Origin: Paracoccus aestuariivivens
GTDB taxonomy: Bacteria; Pseudomonadota; Alphaproteobacteria; Rhodobacterales; Rhodobacteraceae
Direction: 5' to 3'
NCBI RefSeq assembly: GCF_009711225.1
Contig: NZ_WMIE01000012.1
Location: 19,316 to 83,315 of the forward strand
Length of the DNA stretch: 64,000 nt
Shown here: positions 25,718-33,527 of the stretch, piece by piece
How the letters are laid out: the number at the start of each line of letters is the position of its first letter
Position numbering within the stretch: the stretch's first letter is position 1
The notes under the pieces: generated by a model
The model's input: the letters and a program-made list of their open reading frames with translations, nothing else
Told to the model about the DNA's origin: nothing
Databases searched by the model: none
Translations under genes and position numbers: made by a program

Positions 25718-26998
25718 TCAGTGGGAAATCCAGGTCGCCGGAACCGTGATCAGTTCGGGGAAAAGGACCAGCAGGAACAGGACCGCGACCTGCGCCAGAA
25801 AGAACGGCAATGTGCCCTTGAGCAGCGCCTCGTAATTGATCTTGCCGACAGCGCAGACCACGTTCAGCACCGTGCCGACTGGCGGAGTAATCAGCCCGAT
25901 GGCACAGTTGATCAGGAACAGCACGCCGAAATAAATCGGATCGACACCCGCCGCGACGACGACCGGCACAAGGATCGGCCCCAGCAGCAGGATGGTCGGC
26001 GTCAGGTCCATCGCGGTTCCGACCACGATGATCAGCAGCATCAGCGCAAAGACCAGCAGTTTCGGGTTGTCCATCAGCGGCTCGACCAGCGCGATGACCT
26101 GACCAGGAATATCCGCGATGGTGATCATCCATGCCGGAATGGCAGCGGCGGCGACAAGGAACATCACCCCTGCGGCGGTCTTTCCGGCGCGGAAGGTCAG
26201 GTCCAGCAACTGCTCGACGCTCAACTCGCGATACACCACCATGGCGACGAACAGCGAATAGGCAGCGGCGACGGCGGCGGCCTCGGTCGGCGTGACGATC
26301 CCGAAACGCAGCCCGACGATGATGATGACCGGCAGCATCAGCGCCCACAGGCTGTCGACAAAGGCATGCAGGCGCTCGGCGGCTGTGGCCTTGGGCGACG
26401 GCTCGACATCCTCGTGCCGCGAGACGAAGAACCATGTGATCGCCAGAGCCAGCGCGATCATCAGACCCGGCGCGATCCCGGCAAGGAACAGCTTGCTGAT
26501 CGACAGGTTCGTCGCGACGCCGAAAACGATGAAACCGATGCTCGGCGGAATGATCGGCCCGATGATCGAGGCCGAGGCGATCAGCCCCCCTGCCCGCGCC
26601 TTGCTATGACCCGCGGCCACCATCATCGGCAACAACAGTGCCGAAAGCGATGCCGCATCCGCCAGCGCCGAGCCCGACAGGCTGGACAGCAGGACGCCGG
26701 CAAAGATCACGACATAGCCCAGACCGCCACGGCGATGGCCGACCAGCGTCTGCGCCAGGGCGATGATCCGGCGCGACAGACCGCCAGTGTTCATCACTTC
26801 GCCCGCCAGAATGAAAAGCGGAATGGCAATCATCGGGAAACTGTCGACGGCATTCAGCAGGTTCTGGGCGATGATCTGGCCGTCGAACAGCCCCATCTGC
26901 CACATCAGGGCCGCGCCGGTGACGATCAGGGCATAGGCAATCGGCGCACCCAGCGCGATGACCAGAAGCAAGGTGCCGGTGAAAAGCGTAATGGTCAT
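25718..26998 (-). CDS. TRAP transporter large permease (DctM)
   Basis: A 426-residue polytopic protein of the DctM/TRAP-T large subunit family. It has about 12 hydrophobic segments and the conserved SGSALADAASLSALLLPMM and IGPIIPPSIGFIVFGVATNLSISKLFLAGIAPG stretches. It couples Na+ flow to solute uptake. It overlaps DctQ by ATGA. Confidence 0.94.
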   Translation of the reverse strand: MTITLFTGTLLLVIALGAPIAYALIVTGAALMWQMGLFDGQIIAQNLLNAVDSFPMIAIPLFILAGEVMNTGGLSRRIIALAQTLVGHRRGGLGYVVIFAGVLLSSLSGSALADAASLSALLLPMMVAAGHSKARAGGLIASASIIGPIIPPSIGFIVFGVATNLSISKLFLAGIAPGLMIALALAITWFFVSRHEDVEPSPKATAAERLHAFVDSLWALMLPVIIIVGLRFGIVTPTEAAAVAAAYSLFVAMVVYRELSVEQLLDLTFRAGKTAAGVMFLVAAAAIPAWMITIADIPGQVIALVEPLMDNPKLLVFALMLLIIVVGTAMDLTPTILLLGPILVPVVVAAGVDPIYFGVLFLINCAIGLITPPVGTVLNVVCAVGKINYEALLKGTLPFFLAQVAVLFLLVLFPELITVPATWISH

Positions 26999-27549
26999 TT
27001 CGCCACCCCGGCATTCATGTCGCCCAGCAGGCGCGAGGCTTCGTCATCGTCCTCTCCGGCCGAGACGGTCAGATCCGCATCGCTCAGACGTCCGGTCAGC
27101 AGCAGCGCCAGTTGCGACAGCAGGAACAGCCCGCTCATCACCGCAAAAAGGACGCCCGCGATATAGATCAGCCCGATCGGCAGATGCGTCGCGGGCGAGA
27201 TCACACGCAAGTTGATCGCCGCCTGCTGCCAGCTTCCGACCAGCAACAGCCAGGTGACGCCCAGCATCACGACATGCGCCAACCCGAATGCCGCGCGCCG
27301 CGCCGCCAGAGGCAGGCGGCGCACCAGCATATCGACGCCGATATGGCCACGCTCGTAAAGCACCAGCAAGGCACCGACAAAAGTCATCCAGACGTAAAGC
27401 AGGCCCGAGACACCCTCGGACAGATAGATGCCGCTATTGAACACATAGCGCATCACCACATTGCAGAAGATCAGGATCAGGATTGCGGCCATGCACAGGA
27501 TCACGATCCAGCGCAGGCCTTTCAGATAAAGCTTGGTCAAGACAGTCAT
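26995..27549 (-). CDS. TRAP transporter small permease (DctQ)
   Basis: A 184-residue four-helix membrane protein of the DctQ family (for example RYVFNSGIYLSEGVSGLLYVWMTFVGALLVLYERGHIGVDMLV). It has a longer acidic C-terminal tail (GEDDDEASRLLGDMNAG). First gene of the TRAP-amidase-HpcH-RraA operon; the order Q-M-P-amidase-aldolase-RraA is continuous on the minus strand. Confidence 0.92.
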   Translation of the reverse strand: MTVLTKLYLKGLRWIVILCMAAILILIFCNVVMRYVFNSGIYLSEGVSGLLYVWMTFVGALLVLYERGHIGVDMLVRRLPLAARRAAFGLAHVVMLGVTWLLLVGSWQQAAINLRVISPATHLPIGLIYIAGVLFAVMSGLFLLSQLALLLTGRLSDADLTVSAGEDDDEASRLLGDMNAGVAK

Positions 27550-27713
27550 GGGTTCCCTGTTCGCAAGAGAGGAGACTCAGGGCTCCTCATCCTTCGACAA
27601 CGAGGCGGTCATGATCCGCGATCAAACCAAGCGTCGATCCGTGGCCAGCCTTTGCCCGTCTAGGGTCTTCTAGCTATGCCGTCTCCCTGTCTGGGGTCTT
27701 TGCTATGCAGTTG

Positions 27714-27732
27714 TATGATGACTGTCAACATA
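27714..27732. promoter_or_regulatory. Candidate FadR/GntR operator upstream of the TRAP operon
   Basis: TATGATG-N5-CAACATA (arms match at 6 of 7 positions) sits just after the regulator gene and about 165 bp upstream of dctQ. It shares TATGATG with the site in front of the regulator gene. Confidence 0.35.
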
Positions 27733-27736
27733 TGAA

Positions 27737-28435
27737 TCAAGAAGGCTTCAGTTTTCTGTAGCGCTCAAGACTGCCCGCCAGATGGAACCGCATCGCATCG
27801 CGGGCATCGACGACATCGCGCCGTTCGATCGCGTCGGCGATACGGCGATGCTCGTCCAGCATCTTGGCCAGATAATCGCGGGTGATTTTGGGAACCGAGG
27901 CGTGGATCAGCTTGCTTTGCGGGATGATCACCGGTCCGATAAAGGACATGAATTTAGGCATGTAGCTGTTCTCACTGGCCTCGGCGATGGCCATGTGGAA
28001 CGCGAAATCCAGTTCGCGGGGATATTCGTTGAAATGCTCGACATCCGAGGATTTCTCGATGTTTTGCATGATCTTGTCCAAGGCCTGCTGATCGCGGCGC
28101 TGCGCGGCCAGACCGGCGGCCTCGACCTCGACACCCAGGCGCAATTCGAGAATCTCCAGAATCTCGGCCAACTCGCCGGTTTTCTCGGCGCTGATCTTCA
28201 GCGTGGTGCTGCCTTGGCCGGTCACAAAGACGCCGACCCCCTGCCGTGACGCCAGCAGCCCCTCCGAGCGCAAATGGGCAATCGCCTCGCGCACCACCGT
28301 CCGGCTGACATTATAGATCTCGCACAATTGGGCCTCGATCGGGATCTTGTCCCCGATCGCATATTCCCCTGCCGCGATCCGGTCCGCGATATCCTTGGCG
28401 ACAACTGAGGCCAAACTGTCCCGGCGGTTTCTCAT
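27737..28435 (-). CDS. FadR/GntR family regulator of the TRAP operon
   Basis: A 232-residue FadR-subfamily regulator. The N-terminal winged helix carries ADRIAAGEYAIGDKIPIEAQLCEIYNVSRTVVREAIAHLRSEGLLASRQGVGVFV (about 12-65), and the C-terminal FCD domain (about 85-220) has the metal/ligand-binding Asp and His positions (DFAFHMAIAEASEN). The start MRNRRDS has SD GAGGAAAT. It lies immediately upstream of the TRAP operon on the same strand and probably represses it until an organic acid ligand binds. Confidence 0.88.
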   Translation of the reverse strand: MRNRRDSLASVVAKDIADRIAAGEYAIGDKIPIEAQLCEIYNVSRTVVREAIAHLRSEGLLASRQGVGVFVTGQGSTTLKISAEKTGELAEILEILELRLGVEVEAAGLAAQRRDQQALDKIMQNIEKSSDVEHFNEYPRELDFAFHMAIAEASENSYMPKFMSFIGPVIIPQSKLIHASVPKITRDYLAKMLDEHRRIADAIERRDVVDARDAMRFHLAGSLERYRKLKPS

Positions 28436-28460
28436 GAATGGATTTCCTCGTAAATACATA

Positions 28461-28475
28461 TGATGTCATACATCA
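28461..28475. promoter_or_regulatory. Candidate FadR/GntR autoregulatory operator
   Basis: TGATGT-CAT-ACATCA is a perfect 6-bp inverted repeat, 26 bp upstream of the regulator ATG. Confidence 0.45.
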
Positions 28476-28507
28476 GTCGGGGTCGCGAGGAAAGCGCCCC
28501 GACCGGC

Positions 28508-28524
28508 CGTGACCTCGGGTCACG
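28508..28524 (-). terminator. Hairpin after rep
   Basis: CGTGACC-TCG-GGTCACG is a perfect 7-bp stem lying 4 bp past the rep stop codon on the minus strand. No T-run follows. Confidence 0.5.
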
Positions 28525-28528
28525 TCGC

Positions 28529-29716
28529 TTACTGAAGCTCCAGCCCCTCCAGCAGACCCGGAGACATCTCGCCCCAGAACGCCGCGATGCGGGCGCTGTT
28601 CAGCGGCGACATCCAGCCATGCTTTTCGAAATCCTCGCGCATCCGGCTGTCGGTCAACTGTCCGGCAAAAAGACGCTTGTCGGCATCGCGCTGTGTCGGG
28701 GTCCGCGCCTTCACCGCATCCAGAATGCGCCGCAGACGCTCCGCCCGCGCCGAGGGGGGCGCGACCTCCGGCTCCGGTTCCGCAACCACGGTGAAATTGC
28801 CTTCCAGCGCCGCCGTCAGGTAACCGACCATGCTTTTCACATTCTTGCGCGATTCCACATAGTCCAGTTTTTCCTGCACCTGCTCTTCGCCATGCGAGGA
28901 CAGCCATTGCCGTGCCAGCCGGTCGCTGATGCCCAATTCGCGCAGTCGCGAATAGACCAGACCAAGACGCGCGACTTCGCTTTCCTCGACGTCAAGGATC
29001 GCCAGTTGCGGGTTCTCTTTAATGCGGAAGCGGATTTCCGTGACCACCCTGCCCTGTTTGCGGGTTTCCGGCGTGACCAAAATATTGCTGGTCTTGTTCA
29101 CCTCGGCTACTGCCGGTTTGATGACCTTGGCATTCAGATGCTTGAAAGTCTCGTAATAGGCCGAGCCCTCGACCCCCATCAGACGCCGGAACAGATCCAG
29201 CGGCCACCAGCCCGTCGAACCGGTCCGCACGAAACGGTAGCAGTTCTCGTACAGTGCCAGCGCGTGCCCCGAGGTAAAGCGGCGCTGGATGTTCAGATTG
29301 ATCAGCGCAAAGACCTTGGGGTCATGCAGTTTTTCCGCCAGAGCGGGCGAGTAGGCATATTCGCAGACCCCTCCTTTCAGCTTGGCGTAACTCAGAAGGC
29401 TCGACACGCCCCATTCCTGCTGGCCCTTTTCATCCAGCATGTCCCATTCAGCCACCGTCTCGGCCAGACCGCGCAAGGACTGTTTCAGCGTGTCCATGTC
29501 GTTTGAATTGTAGCCGATCATCAGACATAGCGTGCGGGCATCGATCTGATGCCGCGTCCGGCTGATCAGGGTATCGTAGGCATTCAGCAGCAGGACGTTC
29601 GACAATTTGCGCTGCAACAGCGTCAGCTTGCCTGAGACGTGGATTGCCGCCACATGCTTCTTGACCGCGCCCCGACGCAATGCGCCGGAAAGCTGGTCCC
29701 TTGGAATCTCGTCCAT
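28529..29716 (-). CDS. Plasmid replication initiator (Rep_3/RepB-type winged helix)
   Basis: A 395-residue initiator. The N-terminal half is a Rep_3-type winged-helix domain: KLTLLQRKLSNVLLLNAYDTL near residues 31-51, then the second winged-helix region with GHALALYENCYRF and WWPLDLFRRLMGVEG. The C-terminal part is basic/acidic and ends with a segment rich in Arg and Asp. It binds iterons in the neighbouring origin and melts DNA. I start at MDEIPRD because the longer frame runs through the iteron region; AGGGC precedes this ATG. It is divergent from parA-parB, the usual layout of one Rhodobacteraceae plasmid class. It defines this replicon as extrachromosomal. Confidence 0.82.
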   Translation of the reverse strand: MDEIPRDQLSGALRRGAVKKHVAAIHVSGKLTLLQRKLSNVLLLNAYDTLISRTRHQIDARTLCLMIGYNSNDMDTLKQSLRGLAETVAEWDMLDEKGQQEWGVSSLLSYAKLKGGVCEYAYSPALAEKLHDPKVFALINLNIQRRFTSGHALALYENCYRFVRTGSTGWWPLDLFRRLMGVEGSAYYETFKHLNAKVIKPAVAEVNKTSNILVTPETRKQGRVVTEIRFRIKENPQLAILDVEESEVARLGLVYSRLRELGISDRLARQWLSSHGEEQVQEKLDYVESRKNVKSMVGYLTAALEGNFTVVAEPEPEVAPPSARAERLRRILDAVKARTPTQRDADKRLFAGQLTDSRMREDFEKHGWMSPLNSARIAAFWGEMSPGLLEGLELQ

Positions 29717-29806
29717 ATCGCCTGCCCTATTTTCTTTTTTTCCGATTATGAACGAAAGGGTACCTTCCAGCAACGCCCGAGCAGGTTCCCAAGCACAAGT
29801 TTTCCG

Positions 29807-29828
29807 CGTCCTGTAAACGGGTTCCTGA
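29807..29828 (+). repeat. Iteron-like 22-mer, copy A
   Basis: It shares 16 of 22 positions with copy C at 30018-30039, including an identical AAACGGG core followed by NNCC. Confidence 0.45.
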
Positions 29829-29841
29829 CCACCCTTTCACC

Positions 29842-29867
29842 TGGATACCAGCAGGGAAAGGTATCCA
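29842..29867. repeat. Inverted repeat in origin region
   Basis: TGGATACC and GGTATCCA are perfect inverted arms separated by 10 bp; each contains the iteron-core-like GGTATCC. Confidence 0.5.
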
Positions 29868-29979
29868 TTTGCGGGATCTCGGATTCTGATTTCCGGTCTA
29901 TATTGGACAAATACAGCACTTCGGGGCCTATTCCCGCCTCTGGGGCCCCTTCTCCCTGAGAATCGGCACCCTGCCCCCT

Positions 29980-30042
29980 GCATCCGGGTGCCCGCCATCC
30001 CGTATTCCGGTTCCCTTCATCCCGAAAACGGGCACCGGATGC
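29980..30042. repeat. Long inverted repeat in origin region
   Basis: GCATCCGG-G-TGCCCG on the left (29980-29994) is matched by CGGGCA-CCGGATGC on the right (30029-30042): 14 paired bases with one unpaired G. It encloses two tandem 22-bp units. Confidence 0.5.
29996..30039 (+). repeat. Two tandem 22-bp iteron-like units (copies B and C)
   Basis: Each unit begins CATCCCG (29996 and 30018) and has a CCGG or ACGGG core followed by NNCC. Spacing is exactly 22 bp, two helical turns, as expected for initiator iterons. Confidence 0.45.
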
Positions 30043-30145
30043 CTAATAACAATCGGATTTCATTAAATAAACACCAGCGTAAAGATTCTAAACAGTTCTA
30101 AAGAACTACAAACTTTCCGTGGTCGTTTTTCCTTAGATTTGAGGG

Positions 30146-30160
30146 TTTTCGCTGCGAAAC
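30146..30160. repeat. parS-like centromere site 1
   Basis: TTTTCGC-T-GCGAAAC differs at one base from the palindrome GTTTCGC-N-GCGAAAC found within parB and just after parB. It is flanked by GAGG/CCTC-type bases that extend the symmetry. It lies about 100 bp upstream of parA. Confidence 0.6.
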
Positions 30161-30184
30161 CTCCAAAGGACTTCCCCATTCGCG

Positions 30185-30236
30185 CCGCGATGTGCAATAG
30201 TTCGTATCACATAACCAAAGAAGCAGCACATCGCGG
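30185..30236 (+). promoter_or_regulatory. Stem-loop overlapping the parA Shine-Dalgarno
   Basis: CCGCGATGTGC (30185-30195) and GCACATCGCGG (30226-30236) form a perfect 11-bp stem with a 30-nt loop. The last two G of the right arm are the first two of the parA SD GGAGG (30235-30239), so folding of the mRNA leader would hinder translation. Confidence 0.6.
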
Positions 30237-30246
30237 AGGCAGTGAT

Positions 30247-31656
30247 ATGTCAGCAGGCAAAGATCCCATCCCCCCATATTTCAACATCGATCCGGCCCGC
30301 TCGGCCCAGCGGCTCTCGGAACCGATCGACACATCCCGATTCGCAAAGGCCGCGGCCTTTGCCGCCCGTGGTCGGCAGGATCTGGCGGAACGCGGCTATG
30401 CCCCCGATGGCCGCAAACGCTTGCGCCGGTTCTCGACATGGGAAGTCTGCCGTTACCTGATCCCTGTTGCTCCGGCCCATTTCCGCCGCGTGCTGCTGAA
30501 GAATCCCGATCTGCCGCAAGGCACTGGCGAAGGTAACTCTAAATGGTTCTCGCTGGAAGACGTGCTGCGCCTGCGCGACCACTTCGCGACTGAAGGCGCG
30601 GCAGGCCGCGAATACCGTCCCTGGCGTCCCGAAGGCTTGCCCGCCAAGACCATAGCCGTTGCGAACTTCAAGGGTGGGGTAGGTAAGACTTCGACTGCCG
30701 CCCATCTTGCCATGTCCGCCGCGCTTGATGGTTATAAGGTTCTGGTGATCGATCTCGACAGTCAGGGCAGCATGACCTCGATCATGGGCGGGATCGTGGC
30801 AGATGAATGGTCGACCGCATTCCCGCTACTTGCCAAGGATTACGCCCTTGCCTTGCAGCAGGAAAACGAGGTCCGCCAAGCCGCCGGTCATGCCCCCCTG
30901 CCCTTCGATGAAACCTTGACCGAGGCATTGAAGCTTTCCGCGCAGGATCTGATCCAATCGACCCATTGGCCGAATATCGACCTTCTTGGCGCGCAGTTGA
31001 ACCTTTACTGGGCCGAGTTTCAGGTTCCGGTCTGGCGCATGGGTCTGCGTGGTTGGCCGCTATGGGATGCGCTTAGCAACGCATTGGTCAATGATGGTCT
31101 GGTCGACAAATACGATCTGATCATCCTCGATACCCCCCCTGCACTTGGGTACCTGACGATCAACGCGCTCGCTGCTGCTGATATTCTGCTGGTTCCCTTG
31201 GGGGCATCGTTCCTCGAATTCGATTCCACGGGGCGGTTCTTCGATATGCTCTACTCGACCTTTGCCAGCATCGAGGAAGGCGAAAACACCGCGCGGCGGC
31301 GCGACGGTCTGCCCGAGATGCGCTTCGAATGGGATGCCGTTCGCGCCATCGTCACCCGCTTTGATGCCGCCCAGCAGACCGATCTGGCCAATGTCATTCA
31401 GGCCTACTTCGGCGACTTCATGACGACCTATCGCCAGGAACTGACCGCGATGGTTGGACAGGCCGGCGAACAGGTCAACGGTATCTACGAGGCCGATTAC
31501 CGCGAGTTCAACCGCGAGACCTATGTCCGTGGTCGCGAGACATTCGACCGGACCTGGGCCGAGGTTAAGGAACTTGTGCTGGGATCGTGGTGGCGGGACA
31601 TGCAGGAGGGAGCTGCCGAGCAACGTGCTGTGAAGAAGGAGCTTAGCCATGGCTAA
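30247..31656 (+). CDS. parA: Plasmid partition ATPase ParA (with N-terminal DNA-binding region)
   Basis: A 469-residue ParA of the large class. The N-terminal about 120 residues form a helix-turn-helix-type region (TWEVCRYLIPVAPAHFRRVLLKNP) used in many plasmid ParA proteins for autorepression. The deviant Walker A is FKGGVGKTSTAAHL, followed by VIDLDSQGSMTSIMGG (A') and LIILDTPPALGYLTINALAAAD (Walker B). It forms nucleoid-bound ATP-dependent assemblies that move ParB-parS complexes. Start ATG 30247 has a strong SD GGAGG, which is partly held in an upstream stem-loop. It overlaps parB by 8 bp, so the two are co-translated. Confidence 0.93.
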   Translation: MSAGKDPIPPYFNIDPARSAQRLSEPIDTSRFAKAAAFAARGRQDLAERGYAPDGRKRLRRFSTWEVCRYLIPVAPAHFRRVLLKNPDLPQGTGEGNSKWFSLEDVLRLRDHFATEGAAGREYRPWRPEGLPAKTIAVANFKGGVGKTSTAAHLAMSAALDGYKVLVIDLDSQGSMTSIMGGIVADEWSTAFPLLAKDYALALQQENEVRQAAGHAPLPFDETLTEALKLSAQDLIQSTHWPNIDLLGAQLNLYWAEFQVPVWRMGLRGWPLWDALSNALVNDGLVDKYDLIILDTPPALGYLTINALAAADILLVPLGASFLEFDSTGRFFDMLYSTFASIEEGENTARRRDGLPEMRFEWDAVRAIVTRFDAAQQTDLANVIQAYFGDFMTTYRQELTAMVGQAGEQVNGIYEADYREFNRETYVRGRETFDRTWAEVKELVLGSWWRDMQEGAAEQRAVKKELSHG

Positions 31657-32755
31657 GCGCAGGCGTCTTGAAACTCCCAGCACGGCGGATCTGAACCGGA
31701 TCGAACAAGAGTTTCGCAGCGAAACCACCGAACGCCCGCCGATCGGCCGTGGCATGGCGCCGATCTCGCAGGTTGCGGCTGAATCGGCCTCGATGGTTCC
31801 GGTCGAAAGTACCGAGGTCCGCGCAGCGCGTGCGCGATCCGAAGCCGATGCCAGTAAGCTGCGAGAAGCCGAAGAGCGCGGTCTGCTGATCGTCGAACTG
31901 CCCATCGAGCAGATCGACGAAGGTGCGATGATCCGAGACCGCATGGTCATGAACGAGGAGGAGATGATCGAGCTTCGGCTGTCCATCGCGGCACATGGCC
32001 AGCGACTGCCGATCGAAGTGTTCCAGATGGACCCGGTTTCAGGGCAGGGTCCGCGCTTCGGGTTGTTGTCGGGCTATCGCCGTTTGCAGGCAATGCGCGA
32101 GCTTTTCGAACTGACCCAAGCCGAGAAGCATGCCAGCATCCGCGCCCTGATCCGTCCGCGCGCCGAGGCTGACGAGGCGTTTGTCGCCATGGTCGAGGAA
32201 AACGAGGTTCGCGAGGAGTTGAGCCATTTCGAACGGGGGCGCATCGCGGTCATCGCCGCACAACAGGGGGCGTTCGCGAATACCGAAGATGCGGTGAACA
32301 AGCTGTTCGCGACAGGCTCTAAGGCGAAGCGGTCGAAGGTCCGGTCCTTTGCTTTGATCTTTGAGGAGCTGGGTGACATGCTTCGCTTTCCCGAGGCGTT
32401 GACCGAGCGGCGCGGATTGCGGCTATCAGCGGCATTGCGAAGCGGCGGCGAGATCCGGCTGCGGCAGGCATTGTCGGTCCGGCAACCGGATGATGCCGAG
32501 GTCGAATGGGAGATGATCGAGCCCGTGCTGGAGGCGGTTGAGGCGACGCCTCAGGTGTCATCGAAAGGTGGGCGCCCACGGTCGAAGCTGGTGGCCGGAT
32601 GGATCGACGACAAGACCATCCGAACCACAAGCGGCATCGTGATCCGGCGGGGCAGGGACGAGAAAGGCCACACGCTGAGACTGGAGGGTCGGGCGCTGGA
32701 TGATGATCTGATGGACAGCCTTATGGCCGAGATCAAATCGCTTCTGGATCGTTAG
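31649..32755 (+). CDS. parB: Plasmid partition protein ParB
   Basis: A 368-residue ParB/RepB-type protein. The N-terminal ParB/Srx nuclease-like CTPase domain (about 75-190) has LPIEQIDEGAMIRDRM, FGLLSGYRRLQAMREL and EENEVREELSHFERGRIA. The central HTH (about 190-250) should read parS, and the C-terminal part is for dimerisation. The N-terminus is basic (MAKRRRLE), as needed for ParA stimulation. A parS-like palindrome is embedded in its own 5' coding region and another sits 2 bp after its stop. Confidence 0.93.
   Translation: MAKRRRLETPSTADLNRIEQEFRSETTERPPIGRGMAPISQVAAESASMVPVESTEVRAARARSEADASKLREAEERGLLIVELPIEQIDEGAMIRDRMVMNEEEMIELRLSIAAHGQRLPIEVFQMDPVSGQGPRFGLLSGYRRLQAMRELFELTQAEKHASIRALIRPRAEADEAFVAMVEENEVREELSHFERGRIAVIAAQQGAFANTEDAVNKLFATGSKAKRSKVRSFALIFEELGDMLRFPEALTERRGLRLSAALRSGGEIRLRQALSVRQPDDAEVEWEMIEPVLEAVEATPQVSSKGGRPRSKLVAGWIDDKTIRTTSGIVIRRGRDEKGHTLRLEGRALDDDLMDSLMAEIKSLLDR
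31711..31725. repeat. parS-like centromere site 2 (inside parB)
   Basis: GTTTCGC-A-GCGAAAC is a perfect palindrome with a one-base centre, within codons about 21-26 of parB. Confidence 0.65.
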
Positions 32756-32757
32756 AG

Positions 32758-32772
32758 GTTTCGCCGCGAAAC
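32758..32772. repeat. parS-like centromere site 3 (after parB)
   Basis: GTTTCGC-C-GCGAAAC is a perfect palindrome with one-base centre, extended on both sides to AGGTTTCGC...GCGAAACCT (32756-32774). It is identical in its arms to site 2. Confidence 0.7.
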
Positions 32773-32785
32773 CTGCCACTATGTT

Positions 32786-32807
32786 GGCCTGCCCGTTTGG
32801 GCGGGCC
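32786..32807 (+). terminator. Rho-independent terminator of parA-parB
   Basis: GGCCTGCCC-GTTT-GGGCGGGCC forms a 9-bp stem (one G.U pair) followed directly by ATTTTCT. Confidence 0.8.
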
Positions 32808-33527
32808 ATTTTCTATTCTGCGCCCGAAGGCATGAGGGGAGTCCGGGTATGTCGCGTTAGATCCACCTTGTGTGGTTGCGGGGCAAATCGGATAGTGTTA
32901 CCTGCGGCGCGAAGCTGATCCGAGCGTATGGGACGCCGTAAAGTGATGGCTTATACTGATCCAACAGATCCGCAAAATCGAAAATGAATGCGGATATGCT
33001 GTTGGTCGCCTGCGTCAGGTCGGGCGGATAAAAATCCGGCCTGTCTTGCGACGGAGCGGGCCGCTGGGGTCAGACAATTGCCGCGAAGACAAGAATAACG
33101 TTACACGCAGACTGTCGGCGCACCGGAAACGGGTACCTTTGAGCCGGATCTATGCCTCGTCGCGACGAAAAAAGCCACCTTGTCGGCTTCTGCAACGAGC
33201 AGACGGCGCGGATATACAAAGCGGCATCTATAATCCGATATGTCTGGGGCCATCAAGCCGCGAGGACATTGCGGAAATATTCACGCCCTTCGCAAACAGT
33301 TCTTGCTTTTCACGATGACTCACCTGCAAATTGCAAAAGAATCCAATATTATACTGCGTAATCCCGGATTCGGCTCGGCCTGACATGATTGATCCGCAGA
33401 GTGGATCGCGCACCTTTTCCTAAATTGGCGCGTTCATCCGGTGCACGAATTCATACTCTGCGCCCGTTACGTAAATGACTCTGCGCGGCGTTATGCGCCG
33501 GACATCTGCTTCTAGCCGGAGGTTGCT
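32808..33527. other. Gene-free 720-bp stretch
   Basis: I find no convincing gene. Open frames here are short, lack an SD and match nothing I recognise. A single iteron-like core (CCGGAAACGGGTACC, about 33124-33138) lies 3 kb from the origin. The last 165 bp should hold the aspT promoter; SD GGAGG is at 33517-33521. Confidence 0.5.

Larger units (their letters stand above)
29717..30145. other. Probable replication origin region (oriV)
   Basis: No gene lies here. The 430 bp between rep and parA contain iteron-like repeats with a GGGTNCC-type core in both orientations (near 29758, 29784, 29819, 29843, 29860, 29965, 29986, 30009 and 30031), a 14-bp inverted repeat, and an AT-rich stretch (about 30042-30135) that could be the unwinding element. 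The AT-rich part carries two TTCTAAA copies spaced by 10 bp (30086 and 30096) and the palindrome GTTCT-AA-AGAAC (30095-30106). Confidence 0.6.

Noticed and set aside
25670..27166. 498-codon plus-strand open frame over dctM/dctQ
   Set aside because: It is very rich in Asp, Arg, Gln and His, mirroring hydrophobic codons on the other strand. The TRAP permease genes explain the region.
33046..33361. Two overlapping short open frames (90 and 69 codons) in the gap before aspT
   Set aside because: No SD, no recognisable domain, unusual composition; more likely non-coding or remnant DNA.
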